A stretch of 64,000 nucleotides of DNA from Bradyrhizobium nanningense (GCF_004114535.1 NZ_LBJC01000007.1:186001-250000); one strand, 5' to 3'; numbered from the stretch's first letter, positions 25,932-34,835 are shown. Translations and numbers: made by a program. Notes: generated from the sequence alone by a model not told the origin.

Positions 25932-26188
25932 TATTTTTTCTTGTCGCTGCTGCGCGTGCCGCCGAGGCCGGCCATCGTGACGAACATATCCTGAAATCGC
26001 TCGGCGATCTTCGGATCGAACGTGAACCAGCTCTGGATCAGCGATTCCGGCGAAACCTTCTCGATGTTGCTGAGCACCTGCTGCTGCAACTTGTCCATCA
26101 CCGCCGTCTGCATCGGCCCCACGTCAGGCAGGCCGAAGAACTGGCGGGCCTCGAGAGGGGTGCAGTCGATTTCGATGTTTACTTTCAT
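25931..26188 (-). CDS. DUF6489-like small protein
   Basis: The 85-residue product begins MKVNIEIDCTPLEARQFFGL and has a predicted amphipathic helix (AVMDKLQQQVLSNIEKV) and a lysine tail. The opening resembles the DUF6489 family as I remember it; the function is unknown. The ATG has GGAGGGG directly upstream. It is the first gene of the lipid-related run and is coupled to the hydrolase by a one-base overlap. The helix and the lipid setting would fit a granule or lipid-body surface protein, but this is a guess. Confidence 0.7.
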   Translation of the reverse strand: MKVNIEIDCTPLEARQFFGLPDVGPMQTAVMDKLQQQVLSNIEKVSPESLIQSWFTFDPKIAERFQDMFVTMAGLGGTRSSDKKK

Positions 26189-26445
26189 GTCCCCTCCAGA
26201 TGAGATTCGAGCGGCCCGGCGGAGTATCGCCGCGACACGGTGTGCAACGCAAGCGACCTGAGGCGGACGGCAAGGTGCCGGTTTCCGCAATCGAGGGGTA
26301 TGGTCAATCAACCCCTTGGCGACGCCCCGCAGCGAAGGCGTCACCGCCCTGATCCGGGGAAATTCACAGGTCGAAAGTCGAATATCTCCCACCAGGCCTT
26401 CCCCCCCCCAATTCGCTGGTCAGCATTGCTGCACAGCGGCGCAAC

Positions 26446-26462
26446 TTGGCGCGTTCCTTGCT
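26446..26462 (+). promoter_or_regulatory. Putative sigma-54 (RpoN) promoter of the peptide ABC operon
   Basis: The site TTGGCGCGTTCCTTGCT matches the -24/-12 consensus YTGGCACGRNNNTTGCW at all but two defined positions and has GG and GC exactly 10 bases apart. A transcript would begin near 26473, about 90 bases before the binding-protein ATG. It lies in a 375-base gap (26189-26563) that otherwise holds a run of nine C at 26401 and a GACGCC/GGCGTC inverted pair near 26320-26342 but no gene. No clear NtrC or NifA site was seen. Confidence 0.5.
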
Positions 26463-26563
26463 GGAATGGCGCTTGCACCGGTCGAGAACTCTGGGCAACA
26501 TGGACTAATCGGCCGGCCGAACAATCAAAAACCACCGGCGCGGCGGTGTGGAGAGGGTCAAGA

Positions 26564-28159
26564 ATGTCAGTATGTCGAAGTCTGTTTGCGGCGACGCTCG
26601 CCGGTACGCTTGCGTTGGCGGTCACGCCGGCGTCGAGCCAGACACTACGTTATGCCAACCAGGGTGACCTGAAGTCCCTTGACCCCTATACGCTCAACGA
26701 GAGCACGACCCACGCCCATCTCGGTCACGTCTATCAAGGCCTCACCGCGCGCGACAAAGAGCTCAAGATCATTCCGGCGCTGGCGGAGAGCTGGGAAACC
26801 CCCGAGCCGACCCGCTGGCGCTTTCATTTGCGCAAGGGCGTGAAATTCCACAACGGCGACCCCTTCACCGCCGACGACGTCGTGTTCTCCGCCGATCGCG
26901 TCCGCAAGAAGGGGTCCAATATGCAGACCCGCCTTGCGCCCGACGTCAAGGTCGTCAAGGTCGACGACTACACCGTCGATTTCGTCCTGCCCTCGCCCAA
27001 TCCCATCCTGCATAATTCGTGGGATGTCTGGTACATCATGGACAAGAAATGGGCCGAGGAGAACAACGTCGTCGATCCGACGCCGGTGGCGGCGACCACG
27101 CCGAGCTACGCCTCGCTGCACGAGAACGGCACCGGTCCCTTCATCATCGAAAGCCATCAGCCCGGCGTGAAGACGGTGTTCAAGGCGAATCCCAATTACT
27201 GGGGCAAGATGGAAGGTAATTTGAAGGAGATCATCTTCACCCCGATCTCCTCCGATGCCACGCGCGTCGCCGCACTGCTTTCGGGCGAAGTCGACGTCAT
27301 CGAGCCGGTGCCGATCCAGGACATCTCCCGCGTCGATTCCAGCCCGAACGCCCAGGTGCTGAAGGGGCCGGAGCTGCGCACCATCTTCATCGGCTTCGAC
27401 CAGACCCGCGACGAACTGCTCTACTCCAACATCAAGGGCAAGAACCCGTTCAAGGACGCCCGTGTCCGCGAAGCCTTCTACAAGGCGATCGACATCGAGT
27501 TAATCAAGACGCGCGTGATGCGCGGGCTATCGACGCCGTCGGCCCTGATGATCGCGCCGGAACTGTTCGCGCTGTCCAAGGAGTTCACACGACCGAAATT
27601 CGACCCTGACGGCGCCAAGAAGCTCCTGACTGAAGCCGGCTACCCTGATGGCTTCGAGGTCACGATGGACTGCCCGAACGATCGCTACGTCAACGACGCC
27701 GCAATCTGCCAGGCCGTCGTCGGCATGCTTGCCCGCATCGGCGTCAAGATCAATCTCTTGGCGCAGCCGAAGGCGCAATACTTCGCCAAGGTGCTCAAAC
27801 AGGGCGGCTACCAGACCTCGTTCTATCTGCTGGGCTGGACGCCGAGCACGATGGACTCTCACAACGTGCTCTACGACATCATGGGCTGCCGCGACGATGC
27901 GAAATCCTCGCGCGGCGAGGCCAATCTCGGCGGCTATTGCAACAAGGAGTTCGACGCGATCACCGACAAGGTGCTGGTCGAAACCGACACCGCCAAGCGC
28001 AACCAGCTGATCAAGCAGGCCTACGAAATCAGCATCAAGGACTGGGCCTACATCCCGCTGCATCAGCAGGCACTGGCCTGGGGCGTATCGAAAAAGGTCA
28101 ACCTGCCGCAGCGCGCCGACAACCTGGTGATGTTCCACTGGGCGACCAAGAAGGAATAG
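26564..28159 (+). CDS. Peptide/oligopeptide ABC transporter, substrate-binding protein (first system)
   Basis: The 531-residue protein belongs to the family 5 (DppA/OppA) binding proteins. A signal peptide (MSVCRSLFAATLAGTLALAV, cleavage near PASSQ-T) sends it to the periplasm; there is no lipobox cysteine. The family signature RWRFHLRKGVKFHNGDPFTA is present near residues 85-105. ATG 26564 has AGAGG 7 bases upstream. It is the first gene of a long co-directional run, preceded by a sigma-54-like promoter and followed by a terminator-like hairpin, which would make it the most abundant product. Ligand is unknown. Confidence 0.92.
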   Translation: MSVCRSLFAATLAGTLALAVTPASSQTLRYANQGDLKSLDPYTLNESTTHAHLGHVYQGLTARDKELKIIPALAESWETPEPTRWRFHLRKGVKFHNGDPFTADDVVFSADRVRKKGSNMQTRLAPDVKVVKVDDYTVDFVLPSPNPILHNSWDVWYIMDKKWAEENNVVDPTPVAATTPSYASLHENGTGPFIIESHQPGVKTVFKANPNYWGKMEGNLKEIIFTPISSDATRVAALLSGEVDVIEPVPIQDISRVDSSPNAQVLKGPELRTIFIGFDQTRDELLYSNIKGKNPFKDARVREAFYKAIDIELIKTRVMRGLSTPSALMIAPELFALSKEFTRPKFDPDGAKKLLTEAGYPDGFEVTMDCPNDRYVNDAAICQAVVGMLARIGVKINLLAQPKAQYFAKVLKQGGYQTSFYLLGWTPSTMDSHNVLYDIMGCRDDAKSSRGEANLGGYCNKEFDAITDKVLVETDTAKRNQLIKQAYEISIKDWAYIPLHQQALAWGVSKKVNLPQRADNLVMFHWATKKE

Positions 28160-28174
28160 CATCAGTTGAACACG

Positions 28175-28213
28175 AGGTCCCGGCGCGCCAGGCGTCCGGG
28201 ACCTTTCCTTTTC
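28175..28213 (+). terminator. Attenuator/terminator after the first binding protein
   Basis: A 9-bp perfect stem (AGGTCCCGG at 28175-28183, CCGGGACCT at 28196-28204) is followed by TTCCTTTTCC. It lies 16 bases after the binding-protein stop and 50 before the permease gene. Such partial terminators often let the binding protein exceed the membrane components; it may also protect the upstream mRNA. Confidence 0.75.
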
Positions 28214-28262
28214 CGGCTGACAAAGTCGTCGGCCGCACGCACACCCAAGGATAGTGGAAGGC

Positions 28263-29243
28263 ATGCTCGCTTTCACTCTTCGCCGCGCCGTTCAGGCCAT
28301 CGGCGTCATGTTCGCCGTCGGCATCATCGCCTTCTCGATGTTCCGTTTCGCCGGCGACCCCGTCAACCAGATCGTCTCGATCGACACGTCGGCGGCCGAA
28401 CGCGAAATCGTGCGCAAATCGCTCGGCCTCGACGACCCCGTGCCGGTGCAGTTCGCGCGCTATTTCGCCGATGCCGCGCAGTTCAAGTTCGGCGTCTCCT
28501 ATCAGTTCCGCCAGCCGGTCTCGACGCTGTTGATGGAGCGTATGCCCGCCACGCTGGAACTCGCGATCTGCGCCACCGTGTTTGCAATGGTGTTCGGCAT
28601 CCTGATGGGCGTCTATTCGGCGCTCCGGCGCGACACCATGCTGACCAAATTATTCCAGGCGGTTTCGCTTATAGGCATCTCGTTGCCGACTTTCCTGATC
28701 GGCATTCTCCTGATCTATCTGTTCGCTGTGACATTGGGCTGGTTGCCCTCGTTCGGCCGCGGCGAGGTGGTCAAGCTCGGTTGGTGGAGCACGGGCCTGC
28801 TCACGCTGTCGGGATTGAAGGCATTGATCATGCCCTCGATCACCCTCGGCCTGTTCCAGATGACCTTGATCATGCGGTTGGTGCGCGCGGAGATGCTGGA
28901 AGTGCTGCGAACCGACTATATCCGCTTCGCCCGCGCCCGGGGGCTGACCACCCGCGCCATCCATTTCGGCCACGCGCTGAAGAACACGCTGATTCCCGTG
29001 ATCACGGTGGCCGGACTTCAGTTTGGCTCGGTTATTGCTTTTTCGATCATCACCGAGACCGTGTTCCAATGGCCGGGCATGGGACTTCTATTCGTGCAGG
29101 CCGTGCAAAACGTCGACATCCCGATCATGGCCGCCTATCTGCTGATGGTTTCGCTGATCTTCGTCACCATCAATCTGGTGGTCGACATTCTTTACACCGT
29201 GGTCGACCCGCGCCTGCGCGCGACCGTCGGCCGCGCCATATAA
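28263..29243 (+). CDS. Peptide ABC transporter permease, DppB type (first system)
   Basis: The 326-residue inner-membrane protein has about six hydrophobic helices and the ABC interaction loop RFARARGLTTRAIHFGHALK (EAA motif). DppB-type N-terminus: FTLRRAVQAIGVMFAVGIIAF. I prefer ATG 28263; GTG 28254 would add three residues. It is followed after 11 bases by the second permease. Together they form the channel for the peptide-type substrate. Confidence 0.9.
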   Translation: MLAFTLRRAVQAIGVMFAVGIIAFSMFRFAGDPVNQIVSIDTSAAEREIVRKSLGLDDPVPVQFARYFADAAQFKFGVSYQFRQPVSTLLMERMPATLELAICATVFAMVFGILMGVYSALRRDTMLTKLFQAVSLIGISLPTFLIGILLIYLFAVTLGWLPSFGRGEVVKLGWWSTGLLTLSGLKALIMPSITLGLFQMTLIMRLVRAEMLEVLRTDYIRFARARGLTTRAIHFGHALKNTLIPVITVAGLQFGSVIAFSIITETVFQWPGMGLLFVQAVQNVDIPIMAAYLLMVSLIFVTINLVVDILYTVVDPRLRATVGRAI

Positions 29244-29254
29244 GGCAGCCCTGC

Positions 29255-30226
29255 ATGTCCGACGCAGTCGCCTCCAATCCCGACCAGCAGAGCGCGCCGC
29301 CCGCTCATGCCGGCCGCAGCTGGCTGAGCCGCGCGCTCGACAGCGACATCTTCTATTCGTTCCGCCGTTCCAAGCTGACCATGGTGGCGGCGGCCATTAC
29401 CGTGCTGTTCTTCCTGCTCGCGATCTTTGCCTCCGCCCTCGCGGTGCAGAACCCGTTCGATCCGGCGCAGCTCCAGTTGATGAATTCGCGCATCTCGCCG
29501 CTGTGGACCGCCGACGGTCAGAGCCCCTTCCTGCTCGGCACCGACGAGCAGGGCCGCGACGTGTTCTCCGCCATCCTCTACGGGATGCGCATCTCGCTCG
29601 CGGTGGGCGTTGCCGGCGTGATCTTCGCCGGCGCGCTCGGCATCGCGCTCGGCCTGATCGCCGGCTATTTCGGCGGCGCGGTCGATGGCGTGATCATGCG
29701 GATCGCCGACGTGCAGCTCACCTTCCCCGCCATTCTGATCGCGCTTCTGGTCAACGGCATCGCGAAATCGATCTTTGGCAACCGGCTGGATGCCACCAGC
29801 ATGCTGGTGGTGCTGGTGATCTCGATCGGCCTGAGTTTCTGGGTAGGGTATGCCCGAACGGTGCGCGGCTCCGTGATGGTCGAGAAGAACAAGGATTACG
29901 TGGCCGCCGCGCAGTTGATCGGCCTGCCCGCGCCGAAGATCATGCTGCGGCACGTGCTGCCGAACACGATGGGTCCGATCCTGGTCATCGCCACCATCAA
30001 CCTGGCGCTGGCCATCATCACCGAGGCGACGCTATCCTTCCTCGGCGTCGGCCTGCCCGACACGATGCCCTCACTCGGCACGCTGATCCGCATCGGCAAC
30101 AACTATCTGTTCGCCGGCGAATGGTGGATCGTCGCCTTCCCGGGCCTCGCGCTGGCTGGGTTGATCCTGTCGATCAACCTGCTCGGCGACTGGTTGCGCG
30201 ACGCGCTCAACCCGAAACTCCGATGA
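29255..30226 (+). CDS. Peptide ABC transporter permease, DppC type (first system)
   Basis: The 323-residue DppC-type permease has a soluble N-terminal tail, six helices, the family stretch LLGTDEQGRDVFSAILYG, and the EAA loop around AAQLIGLPAPKIMLRHVLPN. The ATG lies 11 bases after the DppB-type gene, and the ATPase gene follows after 28 bases. It pairs with the upstream permease. Confidence 0.9.
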   Translation: MSDAVASNPDQQSAPPAHAGRSWLSRALDSDIFYSFRRSKLTMVAAAITVLFFLLAIFASALAVQNPFDPAQLQLMNSRISPLWTADGQSPFLLGTDEQGRDVFSAILYGMRISLAVGVAGVIFAGALGIALGLIAGYFGGAVDGVIMRIADVQLTFPAILIALLVNGIAKSIFGNRLDATSMLVVLVISIGLSFWVGYARTVRGSVMVEKNKDYVAAAQLIGLPAPKIMLRHVLPNTMGPILVIATINLALAIITEATLSFLGVGLPDTMPSLGTLIRIGNNYLFAGEWWIVAFPGLALAGLILSINLLGDWLRDALNPKLR

Positions 30227-30254
30227 GCAACACCTCGATGAGTACGCCTCGCTC

Positions 30255-31241
30255 ATGACCGAAACCATTCTCTCCGTGCGCAACCTTCAGGTGGAATTCG
30301 CTTCCCGCCGCGGCACGCTGCGCGCTATCGACGGGGTCTCCTTCGACATCGCCAAGGGCGAAGTGCTGGGCGTGGTCGGCGAATCCGGCGCCGGCAAATC
30401 CGTCACCGGCCTCGCCGTGATCGGCCTGATCGATCCCCCCGGCCGCATCGCCGGCGGCGAGATTCATCTCGCCGGCAGCCGCATCGACAATCTGCCGCCG
30501 GAGGAGATGCGCCGCATCCGTGGCAAGCGGATCGGCATGATCTTCCAGGACCCCCTCACCTCGCTCAATCCGCTCTACCGGGTCGGCGACCAGATCATCG
30601 AGACGATCAGGACCCATCTGAACCTGTCCGAGACGGCCGCCCGCCGCCGCGCCATCGACCTGCTGGCCGAGGTCGGCATTCCGGCGCCGGAAAAGCGCAT
30701 CGACGGCTATCCGCATGAATTCTCCGGCGGCATGCGCCAACGCGTCGTGATTGCGCTCGCGATCTGCGCCGAACCCGAGCTGATCATCGCCGACGAGCCG
30801 ACTACCGCGCTCGACGTCTCCGTGCAGGCGCAGATCATCTCGCTGATCAAGCGGCTCGGCCGCGACCACGGCACTGCCGTGATGCTGGTGACGCACGACA
30901 TGGGCGTGATCGCGGAGACCTCGGACCGCGTCGCGGTGATGTATGCCGGCCGGGTCGCCGAGATCGGACCGGTTCAGGATGTCGTCAGAAATCCACTGCA
31001 CCCTTACGCCAAGGGTCTGATGGGCGCGATCCCGACGCTTGCCGGCGACGACAAACGCCTGCAGCAGATTCCCGGTTCGATGCCGCGCCTGTCGGCGATC
31101 CCCCGCGGCTGTTCGTTCAATCCGCGCTGTGCCTTCGCCTTCGACCGCTGCCGGGTCGAGCGGCCGGAGCCACTGCCGCGCGGCGCACAATCAGTCGCCT
31201 GCCATCTCTACGACAGCGTACCGGCGGAGAGCGCGGCATGA
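30255..31241 (+). CDS. Peptide ABC transporter ATPase, DppD type (first system)
   Basis: The 328-residue ATPase has Walker A GESGAGKS (about 43-50), signature SGGMRQR, Walker [13 protein letters not shown] and the switch histidine in VTHDMG. The C-terminal oligopeptide extension holds cysteines (CSFNPRCAFAFDRC and a later ACHL) of the kind that bind an iron-sulfur cluster in DppD/DppF proteins. It overlaps the next ATPase by four bases. Confidence 0.93.
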   Translation: MTETILSVRNLQVEFASRRGTLRAIDGVSFDIAKGEVLGVVGESGAGKSVTGLAVIGLIDPPGRIAGGEIHLAGSRIDNLPPEEMRRIRGKRIGMIFQDPLTSLNPLYRVGDQIIETIRTHLNLSETAARRRAIDLLAEVGIPAPEKRIDGYPHEFSGGMRQRVVIALAICAEPELIIADEPTTALDVSVQAQIISLIKRLGRDHGTAVMLVTHDMGVIAETSDRVAVMYAGRVAEIGPVQDVVRNPLHPYAKGLMGAIPTLAGDDKRLQQIPGSMPRLSAIPRGCSFNPRCAFAFDRCRVERPEPLPRGAQSVACHLYDSVPAESAA

Positions 31242-32227
31242 GCGCCCCCTTCGTTCAGGCCACGAATTTGCGCCGGGTATTCGACGTCTCAAAGCCTTGG
31301 CTCAACCGCGTGCTCGAGGGCGGGCACCTCGAATATCTCAAGGCGGTCGATCACGTCACCTTCGACATCAGGAAGGGTGAGACGTTTGCGCTGGTCGGCG
31401 AGTCCGGCTCCGGCAAGACCACGGTCGCTCGGATGGTCGTTGGACTGCTGCCGCCGAGCGCCGGCGACGTCCTGATCGACGGCATCTCGATGACCGATCC
31501 GCGGCAGGCGCCGGCGCGGCGAAAGCTTCGCCGCCGCATCCAGATGATCTTCCAGGATCCCTATGCGAGCCTGAACCCGCGCTTCCGCGTCGATGCCATC
31601 ATCTCCGAGCCGATCCGCGCTTTCGACCTGATCCAGGGCGAGCGCGACATCCAGGCCCGCGTCGGCGAGTTGCTCACCCTGGTCGGCCTGCATCCCGACG
31701 ACCGGCTGAAATTTCCGCACGAATTCTCCGGGGGCCAACGCCAGCGCATCGCGATTGCACGGGCGCTCGCATCGGATGCCGAGTTCATCGTTTGCGACGA
31801 GCCGACCTCGGCGCTCGACGTCTCGGTGCAGGCGCAGATTCTCAACCTGATGCGCGACCTCCAGGACAAGTTCGGCCTGACTTACATGTTCATCAGCCAC
31901 AACCTTGCCGTGGTCCGCCACATGGCGAGCCGCGTCGGCGTGATGTATCTCGGCCGCATCGTCGAGATCGCGGAGGGGCGCGAGCTGTTCGCCAATCCGC
32001 GCATGCCCTACACCAAGATGCTGCTGGGCGCCGTGCCTGATCTTGCCATGAGCGGTCGCCAGCGTATCCCCGTGAAGGGCGAGATCCCGAACCCGATCAA
32101 CCCGCCCTCTGGCTGCGCCTTCAACCCGCGCTGTCCGCTGGCGTTCGATCTCTGCCGCAAGGAGACCCCGGAACTGATCAACGGCGTCGCCTGCCACGCA
32201 GTTAACACCGCGCCGGTCCCGGCGTGA
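31238..32227 (+). CDS. Peptide ABC transporter ATPase, DppF type (first system)
   Basis: The 329-residue partner ATPase has Walker A GESGSGKT, signature SGGQRQR, Walker B FIVCDEPTSALD and switch histidine VFISHNLA-like text (MFISHNLAVV). Cysteine pattern CAFNPRCPLAFDLC near the end is the family extension. ATGA overlap with the upstream ATPase. An 81-base gap with an imperfect CATTTG..CAAATG stem separates it from the GGT-family gene. Confidence 0.93.
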   Translation: MSAPFVQATNLRRVFDVSKPWLNRVLEGGHLEYLKAVDHVTFDIRKGETFALVGESGSGKTTVARMVVGLLPPSAGDVLIDGISMTDPRQAPARRKLRRRIQMIFQDPYASLNPRFRVDAIISEPIRAFDLIQGERDIQARVGELLTLVGLHPDDRLKFPHEFSGGQRQRIAIARALASDAEFIVCDEPTSALDVSVQAQILNLMRDLQDKFGLTYMFISHNLAVVRHMASRVGVMYLGRIVEIAEGRELFANPRMPYTKMLLGAVPDLAMSGRQRIPVKGEIPNPINPPSGCAFNPRCPLAFDLCRKETPELINGVACHAVNTAPVPA

Positions 32228-32308
32228 CGCGCGCGTGCCATGCAGCCTGCGCATTTGGCGGCGGCCTGCCGCTGTGATCAATTGCGCGCGCCGCAAATGA
32301 GGTAGCCC

Positions 32309-34114
32309 ATGGCCAGCAAGATCAATCCCGATCCCTTCACGACGCGCCCCGAGATCGAGGGCACGTTCGGGGTCGTCGCCACCACACACTGGATCGCGAC
32401 CGCTGTCGGCATGGCCATCCTCGAGAAGGGCGGCAACGCCTTCGACGCCGGCGTCGCCACCGCCTTCACGCTCCAGGTGGTCGAGCCGCACCTGAACGGC
32501 CCAGGCGGCGACGTGCCGGTCATCGTGCACGACGTCAAGCGCGGCCGCACTGAGGTGATCTGCGGCCAGGGCCCGGCCCCGGCGCGCGCCACCATCGCGC
32601 ATTACAAGAGCGAGGGCCTCGACATGGTGCCGGGCACCGGCCTGCTCGCCGCCTGCGTCCCCGGCACCTTCGAATCCTGGATGATGCTGCTGCGCGACTA
32701 CGGTACGAAGCGCGTACGCGACGTGCTGGAGCCGGCGATCTCCTACGCCCGCGACGGCTACCCGCTGGTCGAGCGCGCCTGCGCCACGATCCAGACCGTC
32801 GAGCGGTTGTTCCGCAAGCATTGGCCAACCTCCGCCGCCGTCTACCTGCCGAACGGAGAGGTGCCGAAGCCGGGTACGCTGTTCACCAACAAGACGCTGG
32901 CTGCGACCTACACCCGGATTCTCAGCGAGGCCGAGAGCGGCGGCGGTGACCGCGACGCCGAGATCGAGCGCGCGCGCAAAGCCTGGTCGCAAGGCTTTGT
33001 CGCCGAGGCCATCGACAAGTTCTGCCGGACCCAGGAAGTGATGGACGTCAGCGGCTCGCCGCATCGCGGCGTGCTCTCGGCCGACGACATGGCGCGCTGG
33101 CAGCCGACGGTAGAGGCGCCCCTTACCTACGACTATGGCCGCTACACCGTCTGCAAGGCCGGTGTCTGGAGCCAGGGCCCGGTGACGCTGCAACAGCTCG
33201 CGCTGCTGAAGGGCTTTGCGCTCGACGGCCTCGATCCGGCCGGACCCGAGTTCATCCATCTGCAGATCGAGTGCGCCAAGCTCGCTTTCGCCGACCGCGA
33301 AAAATTCTACGGCGACCCAAAATTCAGCGAGATCCCGATCACAACGTTGCTGTCGGACGCCTATAACGACGAGCGCCGCAAGCTCGTCACCGACAAGGCT
33401 TCGCTCGATCTCCGGCCCGGCGCGATCGAGGGCCTTGGCGGCGTGGTCAAGCTGCGCCGCGCTGAAGGCCAACGCGAGGCCGTCGGCGCTTTAGGCGCCG
33501 GTGAACCGACTGTGGGGCGCTTCGGCGAAGTACGCGGCGACACCGTGCATTTCGACATCATCGACAAGGCTGGCAACATGGTGTCCTCGACGCCGTCGGG
33601 AGGCTGGCTGCAATCCTCGCCTGTCATTCCCGAATTGGGTTTCTGCCTCGGCAGCCGCGCACAAATGTTCGATTTGGAGGAGAACCAACCCAGTTCGCTC
33701 GCCCCGGGCAAGCGGCCACGCACCACGCTGTCGCCCACCATGGCGCTGCGCGATGGCGAGCCCTACCTCGCCTGGGGCTCGCCCGGCGGCGACCAGCAGG
33801 ATCAGTGGATCACGCAATTCTTCCTGCGCCACGTCCATTGCAATCTCAATCTGCAGGAAGCCATCGACGCGCCAGCCTGGCACTCCGAGCATTTCCCGAT
33901 CTCGTTCTGGCCGCGCACCGCGCGTCCCGGCGTGCTCGTGGTCGAGAACCGCGTGCCGAAGGCGACGATCGAGAATCTGCGCGAGCGCGGGCATATCGTC
34001 GAGGTCGGTCCCGACTGGTCCGAAGGCCGCCTCACCGCGGCCTCCCGTGTCGGTCCGCGCCGGCGCGCCGCCGCCAATCCGCGCGGCATGCAAGGTTACG
34101 CCGCGGGACGCTGA
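32309..34114 (+). CDS. GGT-family Ntn-hydrolase, possibly an amidohydrolase
   Basis: The 601-residue product belongs to the gamma-glutamyltransferase family, which self-cleaves to expose an N-terminal threonine. Thr412 in GDTVHFDIID aligns with that nucleophile, and GSPGGDQQ matches the oxyanion glycines. There is no signal peptide, so it should be cytoplasmic, unlike E. coli Ggt. The position of the arginine that holds the gamma-glutamyl carboxylate (E. coli FRETAPA) appears as GQGPAPA, Gln87, and the SSM motif as TTLSP. By my manual alignment it is probably not a standard GGT; HpxW-like amide hydrolysis is one alternative. ATG has GAGG upstream; DUF1028 follows after 10 bases. Confidence 0.88.
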   Translation: MASKINPDPFTTRPEIEGTFGVVATTHWIATAVGMAILEKGGNAFDAGVATAFTLQVVEPHLNGPGGDVPVIVHDVKRGRTEVICGQGPAPARATIAHYKSEGLDMVPGTGLLAACVPGTFESWMMLLRDYGTKRVRDVLEPAISYARDGYPLVERACATIQTVERLFRKHWPTSAAVYLPNGEVPKPGTLFTNKTLAATYTRILSEAESGGGDRDAEIERARKAWSQGFVAEAIDKFCRTQEVMDVSGSPHRGVLSADDMARWQPTVEAPLTYDYGRYTVCKAGVWSQGPVTLQQLALLKGFALDGLDPAGPEFIHLQIECAKLAFADREKFYGDPKFSEIPITTLLSDAYNDERRKLVTDKASLDLRPGAIEGLGGVVKLRRAEGQREAVGALGAGEPTVGRFGEVRGDTVHFDIIDKAGNMVSSTPSGGWLQSSPVIPELGFCLGSRAQMFDLEENQPSSLAPGKRPRTTLSPTMALRDGEPYLAWGSPGGDQQDQWITQFFLRHVHCNLNLQEAIDAPAWHSEHFPISFWPRTARPGVLVVENRVPKATIENLRERGHIVEVGPDWSEGRLTAASRVGPRRRAAANPRGMQGYAAGR

Positions 34115-34124
34115 TAGGCAGCAT

Positions 34125-34835
34125 ATGACCTGGTCGATCATCGCGAAAGATCCTGCCACCGGCCAGTTCGGCATCGCGGTTGCGACCCGGTTCTTCGCCG
34201 TCGGCGCACACGTGCCGTATATTGCCGCCGGTCTCGGCGCCATCGCGACACAGGCATTCGTCAATCCCTATTACGGCATCGACGGGGTGAAGCTCTTACG
34301 CGAGCGCCTCAACGCGCATGGCGTGCTCGCCGCGCTGCTCGCGGTGGACGACGGCCGCGAGAGCCGGCAGGTCCACATCATGGATGCGAGCGGCGCGATC
34401 GCCGCACATACCGGGCGCGACTGCGTCGACTGGTGCGGGCATATCGCAGGCAGTGGCTACTCGGTCGCCGGCAATATGCTCGCGGGCGCCGACGTGCTCG
34501 CCGAGACGGCAAAGACCTATATCGCCAACGACAGCCTGCCCTTCCCGCGCCGCCTGCTCGCGGCGATGCGCGCAGGGGAAGCCGCCGGCGGCGACAAGCG
34601 CGGCAAGCAGTCGGCTGCGCTCTTGATCCATGGCGAGGAGGAATGGCCGGCGCTGGACATTCGCGCCGACGATCATCCCGATCCGCTCGGCGAGCTCGAA
34701 CGGCTCGAAAGCGTCAGCCATGAGCTCTGGGTGCACTTTCGCGCGTCGATGCCGACGCGGCAGAATCCGGCCGGCAACACCGACCGCAGCGTCATCGACG
34801 CCAGCATCAACGCCGCGCGCGCAAGACGATCATGA
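34125..34835 (+). CDS. DUF1028 protein (predicted Ntn-hydrolase fold)
   Basis: The 236-residue product matches DUF1028 from its first residues: TWSIIAKDPATGQFGIAVATRFFAVG, then VPYIAAGLGAIATQAFVNPYYG and GYSVAGNMLAG. Structures in this family show an Ntn-hydrolase-like fold, but the reaction is not known; family genes often accompany peptidases, RidA proteins and peptide transporters. It sits 10 bases after the GGT-family gene and overlaps the next ATPase by four bases, so it is locked into this operon. A role in hydrolysing the imported compound is inferred. Confidence 0.85.
   Translation: MTWSIIAKDPATGQFGIAVATRFFAVGAHVPYIAAGLGAIATQAFVNPYYGIDGVKLLRERLNAHGVLAALLAVDDGRESRQVHIMDASGAIAAHTGRDCVDWCGHIAGSGYSVAGNMLAGADVLAETAKTYIANDSLPFPRRLLAAMRAGEAAGGDKRGKQSAALLIHGEEEWPALDIRADDHPDPLGELERLESVSHELWVHFRASMPTRQNPAGNTDRSVIDASINAARARRS

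Noticed and set aside
26401..26409. Run of nine C as a phase-variable tract
   Set aside because: It lies in noncoding DNA 37 bases before the promoter match, and a single homopolymer is weak evidence; it could also be a sequencing length error.
26240..26563. An N-terminal extension of the first peptide-binding protein
   Set aside because: It would put 108 residues before a clear signal peptide and run through the promoter-like region; ATG 26564 has a good ribosome site.
31289..33472. A 727-codon open frame on the minus strand across the DppF-type ATPase and GGT-family genes
   Set aside because: It crosses two real genes on the other strand, has no domain or ribosome site, and its Arg/His/Asp/Gly-rich text is what high GC3 coding sequence gives in antisense.
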